A stretch of 64,000 bases of DNA. Origin: CAVXXB01 sp963765585. Lineage in GTDB: Bacteria; Calditrichota; Calditrichia; JAJRVZ01. The stretch's first letter is position 1, and every line of letters starts with the position of its first letter. A model generated the notes under the pieces. The model was given only the letters and a program-made list of their open reading frames with translations. It was not told the DNA's origin and searched no databases. The stretch spans positions 186,001 through 250,000 of the forward strand of contig CAVXXB010000008.1 of assembly GCA_963765585.1 (NCBI GenBank), given 5' to 3'. This document shows positions 1 through 7,512 of this stretch, in pieces. A program made the position numbers and the translations under genes.

Positions 1-144
1 GTGCGAATTGGCAAATATATTGAAATGGTATTTGATTCAAAAGATATTGAACAAGTCAAAAAACAGGCTGATGAAATTTGTCAGAAACTATTGGCAAATC
101 CGGTTATGGAAAATTATACTATTGAAGTAGAGGAATTGTCTTGA
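1..144 (+). CDS. purS: PurS subunit of FGAM synthase, C-terminal part
   Basis: Truncated by the window edge: 47 codons are visible, against about 80 in the family. The visible part reads VRIGKYIEM early on and ends in ENYTIEVEELS, the usual C-terminal half of PurS. PurS is the small subunit that, with PurQ and PurL, converts FGAR to FGAM in de novo purine synthesis. Its TGA overlaps the TTG start of purQ in a TTGA arrangement, which implies translational coupling. The GTG at position 1 is probably an internal valine codon. Confidence 0.85.
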   Translation: MRIGKYIEMVFDSKDIEQVKKQADEICQKLLANPVMENYTIEVEELS

Positions 145-836
145 AAGTAGCTGTGATCGTATTTCCAGGTTCTAATTGCGACCATGATCTTTATACTGCA
201 TTTCGTAAAGTTCTTAACGTGGAGACAGAATTTGTATGGCATAAAGAAACAAATCTCTCCCAGTATGACATTATCGGTTTGCCGGGTGGCTTTTCATATG
301 GAGATTATTTGCGATGCGGTGCCATTGCCCGTTTTTCACCGGTTCTGAAAGAAGTTGTTTCTCAGGCAAAAAATGGCACAAAAATTATTGGTATTTGTAA
401 TGGTTTTCAAATCTTGACTGAATCCGGTTTATTACCCGGAGCACTAATTAAGAATCTCAGTCAAAAATTTGTCTGTAAAACTGTGACTTTAAAAGTTGAG
501 AATACAAATACACGTTTCACACATATGTGTGAAGAAGGTGATGTTATTTCTGTTCCCATTGCCCATGGTGAAGGTAACTATTTCTGTGATCAGGATACCT
601 TGAATCGGCTTAACGATAACAATCAGGTTGTATTCCGTTATTGCTCAGATGATGGGTCTGTGTCGCAAGATAGTAATCCCAACGGCTCAATTGAAAATAT
701 TGCCGGGATTGTAAATATGGATGGAAATATACTTGGTATGATGCCTCATCCTGAGCGTTGCTGTGAAGAAATCCTTGGAAATGACGATGGCTTGAAAATT
801 CTGACATCAATGATACAAAATTTTGCGGAGAATTAA
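141..836 (+). CDS. purQ: Phosphoribosylformylglycinamidine synthase, glutaminase subunit PurQ
   Basis: 231 residues, the normal PurQ length. It is a class I glutamine amidotransferase that releases ammonia from glutamine for the PurL synthetase subunit. Visible signatures are the N-terminal VIVFPGSNCD, the oxyanion region GLPGGFSYGDYLRCGA (46-61), nucleophile Cys86 in GICNGFQ, and the His203/Glu205 pair in MPHPER. The TTG start overlaps the purS stop. DUF4321 follows after 5 nt, so the genes are probably co-transcribed. PurL is not adjacent in this window. Confidence 0.97.
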   Translation: MKVAVIVFPGSNCDHDLYTAFRKVLNVETEFVWHKETNLSQYDIIGLPGGFSYGDYLRCGAIARFSPVLKEVVSQAKNGTKIIGICNGFQILTESGLLPGALIKNLSQKFVCKTVTLKVENTNTRFTHMCEEGDVISVPIAHGEGNYFCDQDTLNRLNDNNQVVFRYCSDDGSVSQDSNPNGSIENIAGIVNMDGNILGMMPHPERCCEEILGNDDGLKILTSMIQNFAEN

Positions 837-841
837 ATCTT

Positions 842-1105
842 ATGCGCAAAAAAAGTCTAACATTTATTATCTTTATTATAATACTCGGTGCGCTTCTTGG
901 CTCGGTATTAGGCGAAATTCTGGGTCTTGTTCTGCCGGCGGGTGTGGTTAAAGATTTCTTTTTAAAATCCGCTACGGCAAGTATTGGACCGGGGACAATT
1001 GATATCATTCTTTTAACCTTTACGCTGGGATTTTCAATAAAATTGAATATAACAGGGGTGATAGGTATATTGATCGCAGCATATGCTTTACGTTGGGTAG
1101 ACTAA
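842..1105 (+). CDS. DUF4321 small membrane protein
   Basis: 87 residues with two or three hydrophobic segments: about 7-32 containing ILGALLGSVLGEILG, and about 48-83. The sequence matches the small DUF4321 family, whose function is unknown; its genes are often found beside purine or Tat genes in FCB-type bacteria. It starts 5 nt after purQ and lies 27 nt before tatA, within the same probable operon. The membrane location is read from the sequence. No catalytic motif is seen. Confidence 0.8.
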   Translation: MRKKSLTFIIFIIILGALLGSVLGEILGLVLPAGVVKDFFLKSATASIGPGTIDIILLTFTLGFSIKLNITGVIGILIAAYALRWVD

Positions 1106-1132
1106 AGAAAATTATTTAGAAAGGGCATAAAA

Positions 1133-1351
1133 ATGTTTGGTATCGGTACGACAGAATTAATCATAATAATGTTCATTATTTTGTTAATATTTGGCGCAAA
1201 AAAACTTCCTGAACTGGCACAGGGTCTGGGAAAAGGAATAAGAGAATTTAAAAAAGCCAGTAATGAGATTCAGGATGAGTTTAAAGCAAGCACAGAACCA
1301 GAACCTACACCGCCAAAAAAAGATGATGAAAAAACAAAAGAAGTTAGCTAG
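1133..1351 (+). CDS. tatA: Sec-independent translocase protein TatA/E
   Basis: 72 residues with TatA architecture: a short N-terminus with FGIGTTEL, one transmembrane helix (about 5-20), then the FGAKKLPELAQGLGKGIREF hinge and amphipathic helix, and an acidic/lysine-rich tail. TatA forms the protein-conducting part of the Tat pathway for folded proteins. No tatC is in the window. An AAAGGG Shine-Dalgarno lies upstream. The tail overlaps the start of gatA in another frame by about 26 nt. Confidence 0.95.
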   Translation: MFGIGTTELIIIMFIILLIFGAKKLPELAQGLGKGIREFKKASNEIQDEFKASTEPEPTPPKKDDEKTKEVS

Positions 1352-2780
1352 CCTGCCTGTATCTGAATTAAGAGCAAAATTTGTATCCGGTGAAATAAGT
1401 ATTACATCTCATCTGGATGACTATCGGAAACGGATTGAAAAAGATCTTACCTCAAATGCTTTCCTGGAAGTAATATTTGATAAGGCCAGTAGACGAGCCT
1501 CCGAATTGGATGGCAAAGTAAAATCAGGTGAAAAACTTGGTAAACTGGCAGGAACGATTGTTGCGATTAAGGATAATATTTCTCTTCTAGGAATAGTTAA
1601 TACCTGCGGTTCAAAAATTCTTGAAAACTATCGACCGCCCTACAACGCAACTGTGGTTGAGAAGTTAATGGCCGAAGACGCGCTGATCATCGGTAAAACA
1701 AATATGGATGAATTTGCCATGGGCTCTTCCACCGAAAATTCGGCATTTGGTGTGAGTAAAAATCCTGTGGATACGTCCAGAGTGCCTGGTGGCTCCAGCG
1801 GTGGATCTGCAGTGGCTGTGGCAGCAAATCTGGCACAGATAGCGCTTGGTTCAGATACCGGTGGTTCCATACGTCAACCGGCTGCATTTACCGGCGTTGT
1901 GGGTATGAAGCCAACCTATGGACGTGTTTCACGTTATGGCCTCGTGGCCTTTGCATCTTCCCTTGATCAGATCGGACCATTAACGAATTGCGTTGCAGAC
2001 AGTGCCCTGGCATTGGAAGTCATATCAGGCCATGATCCAAAAGACTCAACATCCGCCGACAATAGCGATCTTTCCTTTACAAAATACCTTGGACAGGATG
2101 TTCGGGATCTGCGAATTGGAATATGTGATGAGTTCTTTGAGCAGGGATTGAATGATGAAATAAAAAATCAAATCTATAGTGTCATTGATTCTCTAAAAAA
2201 AGCCGGTGCACAGATTGTAAAAGTAGAGTTGCCCCATTCCAAATACGGTGTGGGTACGTACTATATTATTGCCACTGCGGAAGCCAGTGCCAATCTGGCG
2301 CGTTATGATGGTATAAAGTATGGTTATCGTGCCGATGGTGAGGAAGATCTGATTGAAACGTATAAACATACGCGTGACCAGGGATTTGGCGAAGAGGTAA
2401 AACGCAGAATTATGCTTGGTACATACGTATTATCCTCCGGTTATTATGATGCATATTACAGAAAAGCACAACAAATTCGCAGGTTAATAAAACAGGATTT
2501 TGATAAGGTCTTTGCGAATATTGATTGTCTGTTAACACCAACGACGCCCACAACCGCATTCAAAATTGGTGAAAAAATAGAAAATCCGCTGGAAATGTAT
2601 CTATCTGATATCTATACCGTAACTGCAAATTTAGCAGGTATCCCGGCAATGAGTATTCCGGCTGGATTTGACTCGCAGAACCTGCCAATTGGTCTGCAAT
2701 TATTAAGCGCCGCTTTTGATGAGGGTAAATTGATACAACTTGGAGATTTTATTGAACGGAATCTGAATTCAAATGGTTAA
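1326..2780 (+). CDS. gatA: Asp-tRNA(Asn)/Glu-tRNA(Gln) amidotransferase subunit A
   Basis: 484 residues from the ATG at 1326 (an adjacent in-frame ATG at 1323 is equally possible). A longer reading from 1263 adds a tail with no GatA similarity and lies inside tatA. This amidase-signature enzyme hydrolyses glutamine and feeds ammonia to GatB for transamidation of mischarged tRNA. The catalytic triad is visible: Lys82 (AIKDNI), cis-Ser157 (GGSSGGS) and nucleophile Ser181 (SDTGGSIRQPAAF). The spacing of 24 between the serines is canonical. It overlaps gatB by 8 nt. gatC is not nearby. Confidence 0.96.
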   Translation: MKKQKKLASLPVSELRAKFVSGEISITSHLDDYRKRIEKDLTSNAFLEVIFDKASRRASELDGKVKSGEKLGKLAGTIVAIKDNISLLGIVNTCGSKILENYRPPYNATVVEKLMAEDALIIGKTNMDEFAMGSSTENSAFGVSKNPVDTSRVPGGSSGGSAVAVAANLAQIALGSDTGGSIRQPAAFTGVVGMKPTYGRVSRYGLVAFASSLDQIGPLTNCVADSALALEVISGHDPKDSTSADNSDLSFTKYLGQDVRDLRIGICDEFFEQGLNDEIKNQIYSVIDSLKKAGAQIVKVELPHSKYGVGTYYIIATAEASANLARYDGIKYGYRADGEEDLIETYKHTRDQGFGEEVKRRIMLGTYVLSSGYYDAYYRKAQQIRRLIKQDFDKVFANIDCLLTPTTPTTAFKIGEKIENPLEMYLSDIYTVTANLAGIPAMSIPAGFDSQNLPIGLQLLSAAFDEGKLIQLGDFIERNLNSNG

Positions 2781-4209
2781 TACGGATAAATATGAAGCAA
2801 TAATCGGGCTGGAAGTTCATGCCCAATTAAATACCAATACAAAAATATTTTGTGGTTGTGATAATAAATTCGGTTCAGAAGCCAATACGCACACCTGCCC
2901 GGTTTGCCTGGGTTTGCCAGGCGCATTACCAGTCCTGAATAGAAGAGCCGTGGAATTTGCAGTAAGAATGGGCCTGGCAACACATTGTACTATTGCACCC
3001 CATAGTATATTTGCCCGAAAAAATTATTTTTATCCGGACCTGCCAAAAGGATATCAGATATCACAGTTTGATAAGCCAGTCTGCGAAAATGGCTATATCG
3101 ATTTGTCTGGGCGACGTGTACGAATTCATCGAATACATCTGGAAGAAGATGCCGGAAAAAGCGTACATGATGAAAACTATGTTGATAAACACTCTTCACT
3201 GATTGATCTAAACCGTTGTGGAACACCCTTGATTGAAATTGTATCTGAGCCGGATATCAGGCAGCCAGAAGAGGCCGCTGAATATATGAAAAAACTGCGC
3301 CAGATACTGTTATACCTGGGTATTTGCGATGGTAATATGGAAGAGGGCAGTCTGCGTTGTGATGCGAATATATCAATACGGTTAAAGGGGGACACCGAAT
3401 TAGGCACGAAAACCGAATTAAAGAATATGAATTCTTTTCGCAACGTGGAACGCGCACTGCGTGTTGAAATTGAACGTCAAATAGAAATCATTGAAACTGG
3501 GGATGAGGTGGTTCAGGCAACGCTTTTATGGGATGCTGATAATAATCAGATCCAGATAATGCGCACTAAAGAAGAGGCTCACGATTACCGGTATTTTCCG
3601 GAGCCCGATCTCGTGCCGGTTCATATTTCACAATCGGAAATTGATAAATATGAAGAGGAGATTCCCGAACTGCCGGCACAAAAGTTGACCCGCTATATTG
3701 AGGAATATCAATTACCGGAATATGATGCGGAGGTGATCACATCGGAGCCCGAGATTGCAGCATATTTTGATTCGGTTATTGCCCATGTGGATCAGCCAAA
3801 GATAGTAAGCAACTGGCTGATGGGTGAAATCATGCGCTATTTGAACGAGAAAAAAATATCTATTACTGAGTTCCCCGTTTCACCCGCAAGATTGTCCGAT
3901 CTAATCAGATTTGTGGTGAATAAGGAGATTAGCGGAAATGCCGCAAAAAAAGTGTTTGAGCATATGCTCAGCTCAAAGGATGATGCAAAAACGCTGATCG
4001 AAAAACTTTCTCTGACACAAATTTCAGATACGGGTGCACTGGAAAAAATCGTAGAAACTGTATTGGCAGATCACCCGAATCAGGTAGCAGAATATAAAAG
4101 CGGTAAGGAACAATTAATTGGATTTTTTGTAGGACAAGTTATGAAAGCCTCCCGCGGACAGGCCAATCCCAAAGTAGTTAATGATATTTTGAGGGAGAAG
4201 TTGGGGTAA
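2773..4209 (+). CDS. gatB: Asp-tRNA(Asn)/Glu-tRNA(Gln) amidotransferase subunit B
   Basis: 478 residues, full length. It is the GatB kinase/transamidase subunit, which activates the mischarged Asp or Glu on tRNA. It opens with YEAIIGLEVHAQLNT, has four zinc-ligand cysteines (27, 29, 42, 45) before LGLPGALPVLN, and a C-terminal YqeY-like helical domain from about residue 335 to the end that contacts tRNA. It is coupled to gatA by an 8-nt overlap. A period-7 repeat array begins directly after the stop codon. Confidence 0.97.
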   Translation: MVNTDKYEAIIGLEVHAQLNTNTKIFCGCDNKFGSEANTHTCPVCLGLPGALPVLNRRAVEFAVRMGLATHCTIAPHSIFARKNYFYPDLPKGYQISQFDKPVCENGYIDLSGRRVRIHRIHLEEDAGKSVHDENYVDKHSSLIDLNRCGTPLIEIVSEPDIRQPEEAAEYMKKLRQILLYLGICDGNMEEGSLRCDANISIRLKGDTELGTKTELKNMNSFRNVERALRVEIERQIEIIETGDEVVQATLLWDADNNQIQIMRTKEEAHDYRYFPEPDLVPVHISQSEIDKYEEEIPELPAQKLTRYIEEYQLPEYDAEVITSEPEIAAYFDSVIAHVDQPKIVSNWLMGEIMRYLNEKKISITEFPVSPARLSDLIRFVVNKEISGNAAKKVFEHMLSSKDDAKTLIEKLSLTQISDTGALEKIVETVLADHPNQVAEYKSGKEQLIGFFVGQVMKASRGQANPKVVNDILREKLG

Positions 4210-4212
4210 GGG

Positions 4213-4265
4213 CAGGACAGGATCAGGATACAGGATGCAGGATGCAAGATGCTGGGATTCAAGTT
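4213..4265. repeat. Heptamer array, AGGATGC/AGGATAC units
   Basis: About seven consecutive 7-nt units (AGGATAC, AGGATGC, AGGATGC, AAGATGC, TGGGATT and similar). The array starts 3 nt after the gatB stop. It is the reverse-complement type of the CCTGTAT/CCTGCAT array at 4448-4564, so the two form a widely spaced inverted pair around an AT-rich 180-nt gap. Confidence 0.8.
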
Positions 4266-4414
4266 CACAGTAATATAGTGAGAATATTAAGTTTATTGTA
4301 ATAAAAAATAGAGTTTTATTTTACAAACCATCCTGTCATGAACTGTAAATTACCAATGCTTGATTATACCTCGATTGACCAGCATCCCCAAAAAAACATC
4401 TCCCTCCGGTCGAT

Positions 4415-5263
4415 ATGTCGGGACCAAATCATCCAAGATTTGGCCAGAATCCTGCATCCTGCATCCTGAAGCCTGTATCCAGCATCCAGCATCCAGACTC
4501 CTACATCTCTCAACCTGTCGCCTGCATCCTGCATCCTGTATCCTGTATCCTGTATCTCCTCCTCTTCTGTATGTTTAGCCAAAGTTTTGCCCAGGATTCT
4601 TTAAAAACCAACGATCTTTTTTCAGTAAAACCAAAATATCTTATTCCGGAGAGTCGTTCGGATATACAATTTCAATCGCTTAACTTAAATTATAATGATC
4701 TGAATATGAAAAACAGGTATAACTACACCCCGGATCATTTGCGTCAGAGTCCATTTGGTGTTGATACGCGATACAGTTCTTTTTATACACCCAGATTGGT
4801 CCGGGATGAATTAAATTTGATGATGCACCGGCCCAGGGATTCGGCATTTATGCCCATACTTGGCGTTGCATTCATCGCCATTCAGATGGCAAGTAAATAT
4901 CTTCTTGTTGAGAGAGAGTTGCAGATAAAAACCAGTAATATTCTTAACTGTGAGCCACAATTGCCTATTTTGGAAGCGCTCTGGGAAAAGAATCCACAAA
5001 CCTGTGATCAGTTATACCGTCGAAAAGTGTTTAATGAGAAATATACCTATCACGAATTGGAAAAAGACATCAATCATTTGATGGACCAAAATCTGGTAAA
5101 ATCGAAACGGATGGAAGATGACAGTATCCAATATTTTCCGGCCCTGGACAAACCCAAGATGCAATATACCTTGAAAATGGGACGCAAAGACCCATTGATT
5201 ACTACCGCTCAGGTTAATCAGATTGATTCACTGCTCATTTATTTTGGTAATACCGCCCCCTAA
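4415..5263 (+). CDS. Unknown exported/membrane protein with a possible winged-helix C-terminus
   Basis: Not recognised. As drawn it has 282 codons, but the start is uncertain: there is no Shine-Dalgarno, and codons 13-48 are a CCTGTAT-type heptamer array read through. A hydrophobic stretch (44-54) followed by SQSFAQ-D looks like a signal peptide partly made of repeat sequence. A short form from ATG 4570 would lack that core. A second hydrophobic segment lies at about 145-164. The C-terminus (183-242, LPILEALWEKNPQTCDQLY, then YTYHELEKDI and a basic turn) has the spacing of a BlaI/MarR-like winged helix, but this is an inference by eye. No neighbour suggests a role. Confidence 0.55.
   Translation: MSGPNHPRFGQNPASCILKPVSSIQHPDSYISQPVACILHPVSCILYLLLFCMFSQSFAQDSLKTNDLFSVKPKYLIPESRSDIQFQSLNLNYNDLNMKNRYNYTPDHLRQSPFGVDTRYSSFYTPRLVRDELNLMMHRPRDSAFMPILGVAFIAIQMASKYLLVERELQIKTSNILNCEPQLPILEALWEKNPQTCDQLYRRKVFNEKYTYHELEKDINHLMDQNLVKSKRMEDDSIQYFPALDKPKMQYTLKMGRKDPLITTAQVNQIDSLLIYFGNTAP
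4448..4564. repeat. Heptamer array, CCTGCAT/CCTGTAT/CCAGCAT units
   Basis: About 16 consecutive 7-nt units: CCTGCAT twice, CCTGAAG, CCTGTAT, CCAGCAT twice, CCAGACT, CCTACAT, then CCTGCAT twice and CCTGTAT three times. Unit identity drifts but the phase is kept. It lies inside the 5' part of the reading frame starting at 4415 and encodes a heptapeptide-like repeat there. Confidence 0.9.
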
Positions 5264-5392
5264 TTTGATTAGGGATGAGGGATTAGAAATTAGCAGTTGG
5301 CAATTGACAATAGGCAATTGGCCATAAATAGATAAAAATCACTAATCACTCAATAATTACAAATTATAATCTCTAACCTCTAACTATCTTCC
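5261..5392. repeat. Long drifting heptamer array (18 units)
   Basis: Starting at the TAA of the preceding gene, the sequence divides into about 18 successive heptamers: TAATTTG, ATTAGGG, ATGAGGG, ATTAGAA, ATTAGCA, GTTGGCA, ATTGACA, ATAGGCA, ATTGGCC and onward to CTAACCT, CTAACTA. The unit changes gradually along the array while the 7-nt phase holds. The remaining gap to 5585 is AT-rich and holds nothing else that I can identify. Confidence 0.85.
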
Positions 5393-5585
5393 ACTTTGCG
5401 AGAGTTTTAATATCGATACAAAATGTTAATAAACTTTCCGTAGATCATTACAAATCTCAAACTTAAAAATATATCCTAATGCATGTTTTATTTCATTTTG
5501 TTAATATAATTTAAATAAATAAAAGAGCCCCAACGATTTATTGTCTATATTTCTCTGAAAATCACATTCATATGGAGATTAAAAT

Positions 5586-5624
5586 CGACTTGTATCTTGT
5601 ATCATGTAACTTGTAACTTGTTCA
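5586..5624. repeat. Heptamer array, CTTGTAT/CTTGTAA units, abutting ubiA
   Basis: Units CTTGTAT, CTTGTAT, CATGTAA, CTTGTAA, CTTGTTC run to within 4 nt of the ATG of the UbiA-family gene. The array occupies the place where a ribosome binding site would be expected, and no purine-rich Shine-Dalgarno is present. Confidence 0.8.
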
Positions 5625-5627
5625 CAT

Positions 5628-6464
5628 ATGATAACGGAAAAACTAAAATATTGGATAGTACTAACCCGGCCAAACAATGTGCTAATTGCCTGGTTAAGTA
5701 TTTGGATTGCCGTAATTGTCGCAGGGGAAATCGATCCGCTCATCAATGTAATTCTGGTATCCATAAGTGCTGCATTGATAACTATTGGTGCCAATGTGAT
5801 CAATGATATATTTGATATTGAAATTGACCGGATAAATAAACCGGATCGCCCGCTGCCAGCCGGGAAAGTTTCCATTCGTGAGGCGTATTTTATTTTCTAC
5901 AGTTCCTATCTGTTAGCCTGGATCCTGGCTGGGATAGTCAGCTATCCGGTTTTTGGGATTGCCTTTGTCTTTGGTCTGCTGCTGGTCTTATATAGTTATC
6001 GCTTTAAACGGATGGTATTGGTCGGCAATTTTGTCGTAAGTCTTACAACCGGTATGGCCTTCATTTTTGGCGGAATGTCGGTTAATCGGGTAGAGGGCAC
6101 TATATTTCCTGCTTTATTTGCATTTTTTTTTCATTTCGGACGGGAAATTATAAAAGATTTACAGGATGTAAAAGGGGATAAAGCAATCGGTGCTAATACA
6201 TTGGCAGTAGTTTACGGTTCTAGGGTGTCGCTTATTTCTACGTCAATTATTTTTATTCTATTGATCGTTCTTACATTAATTCCTTATATTTCAGACATAT
6301 ACGGTATAAAATATCTTATAGTTATTATAACAGGTATATATCCTGTAATCGCTTACGTTCTGTACCAGTGCTGGAAGACCCCGGAACCAGCCATTTTAGG
6401 TAGAATGAGTAATATTTTAAAAACGGATATGCTCATCGGTTTGCTGGCCATTTATTTGGGATAA
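5628..6464 (+). CDS. UbiA-family prenyltransferase, DGGGP synthase-like
   Basis: 278 residues, eight or nine predicted membrane helices. The first Asp-rich motif reads NDIFDIEIDRINKPDRPLP (about 64-82) and the second KDLQDVKGDKAIGANTL. The IDRINKPDRP form and 'REIIKDLQDVKGD' resemble (di)geranylgeranylglyceryl phosphate synthase, the archaeal ether-lipid enzyme, more than MenA or 4-hydroxybenzoate UbiA. Other FCB genomes encode such enzymes. The substrate is an inference; a quinone or haem prenyltransferase is the alternative. There is no clear Shine-Dalgarno, and a heptamer array abuts the ATG. maf follows after 3 nt. Confidence 0.8.
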   Translation: MITEKLKYWIVLTRPNNVLIAWLSIWIAVIVAGEIDPLINVILVSISAALITIGANVINDIFDIEIDRINKPDRPLPAGKVSIREAYFIFYSSYLLAWILAGIVSYPVFGIAFVFGLLLVLYSYRFKRMVLVGNFVVSLTTGMAFIFGGMSVNRVEGTIFPALFAFFFHFGREIIKDLQDVKGDKAIGANTLAVVYGSRVSLISTSIIFILLIVLTLIPYISDIYGIKYLIVIITGIYPVIAYVLYQCWKTPEPAILGRMSNILKTDMLIGLLAIYLG

Positions 6465-6467
6465 ACA

Positions 6468-7067
6468 ATGCTGTCTTTGCTAAAAAATCTGGACTCATTT
6501 GATATTATTCTGGCATCTGCTTCTCCACGAAGATTTGAATTGTTAAAAATGATTGGCATGGAGTTTAAAGTACGTCCCAGCCATGTGGAGGAAGTATATC
6601 AGGATCATCTTTCTCCGGAAGAATATGTACTGGAAAATGCCAGGAATAAAGGAAGGTATATATCGCTCCAATTTCCGGATAGTCTGGTAATCAGCGCAGA
6701 CACCATTGTAATTTATAAAGACAAGATCCTTGAAAAACCTCGGGATGAAAAGCATGCAATGGAAACGATCCGGATGTTGAGCGGACATACTCATCAGGTG
6801 CTTACAGGATTTGGATTTGTTATTAGGTCGAAGGAAAAAGATTTGTTTTGTATTGAATCATCACTTGTTACGTTTCGTAATTTGAGTCAGGAAGAGATTA
6901 GGGCATATATAAATACCGGTGAACCATTTGATAAGGCCGGCGGATATGGTGCACAGGGGCAAGGTACGCTGCTGATAAAAAAAATAGATGGTTGTTTTTA
7001 TAATGTAGTTGGTTTACCTTTATCTTCTTTTTTCTATAATTTGAATAATTTTCTGTTAGAACTGTAA
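6468..7067 (+). CDS. maf: Maf family nucleoside triphosphate pyrophosphatase
   Basis: 199 residues, full length. Maf proteins hydrolyse non-canonical or pyrimidine NTPs to NMP and pyrophosphate (dTTP/UTP in the YhdE-like branch). Visible motifs are LASASPRRFELL at the N-terminus, ADTIVIYKDKILEKP in the middle, FDKAGGYGAQGQG, and the C-terminal GCFYNVVGLPL. The last two are typical of the dTTP/UTP subtype. It starts 3 nt after the prenyltransferase, in the same operon. The exact substrate is inferred. Confidence 0.93.
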   Translation: MLSLLKNLDSFDIILASASPRRFELLKMIGMEFKVRPSHVEEVYQDHLSPEEYVLENARNKGRYISLQFPDSLVISADTIVIYKDKILEKPRDEKHAMETIRMLSGHTHQVLTGFGFVIRSKEKDLFCIESSLVTFRNLSQEEIRAYINTGEPFDKAGGYGAQGQGTLLIKKIDGCFYNVVGLPLSSFFYNLNNFLLEL

Positions 7068-7083
7068 GCCGGATCATAAATAC

Positions 7084-7512
7084 ATGTCAGTCCCCCCAAA
7101 ACATATACTCCTGGTAGATGACGATCCAGAAATCATTAAACTGGTAAAAATATATCTCGATAAGAATGGTTTTAAGATATCTTCCGCACAAAATGGCCAC
7201 TCTGCTTTAGCGGCTATAAAAAAAGAAAAGTTTGATCTGCTGATTGTTGACAGGTTAATGCCGCGAATGGACGGTATCACTCTGATAACAAAATTAAAAG
7301 CAGATATGAATTATGACGGTTTAATTATCATGATGTCCGCACATGACCATGAGGATAAAAAACTTCAGGAAATCTATGATTATATTTTTGATATTGTTCC
7401 TAAACCGTTTACTGCCGGTCGGCTCAAATTAACTATACGTAATGCTTTGAATCTTAAAAAAATGCAGGACAAATACTTCACACTCATAAACACGGTTATT
7501 AATGATGAATGA
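7084..7512 (+). CDS. Receiver-only response regulator
   Basis: 142 residues: one REC domain (about 7-125) followed by a short helical tail and no output domain. Acidic pocket Asp12-14, phospho-acceptor Asp56 in LLIVDRLMP, Ser85 in the Thr/Ser position and Lys107 in VPKPF are all present, so it should be phosphorylatable. No partner kinase is adjacent; the broken phoR 4 kb downstream already has its own regulator. It overlaps nadB by 11 nt, which suggests coupled translation with NAD synthesis, though a functional link is not evident. Confidence 0.88.
   Translation: MSVPPKHILLVDDDPEIIKLVKIYLDKNGFKISSAQNGHSALAAIKKEKFDLLIVDRLMPRMDGITLITKLKADMNYDGLIIMMSAHDHEDKKLQEIYDYIFDIVPKPFTAGRLKLTIRNALNLKKMQDKYFTLINTVINDE

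Noticed and set aside
1263..1325. Upstream start for gatA at 1263
   Set aside because: It lies inside tatA in another frame, and the added residues have no resemblance to GatA, which normally begins close to the ASLPVSELRAKF segment.
4448..4564. CRISPR-like repetitive array
   Set aside because: Units are 7 nt with no spacers, no 25-40 nt repeats and no cas genes in the window. The heptamer arrays are tandem, not interspersed.
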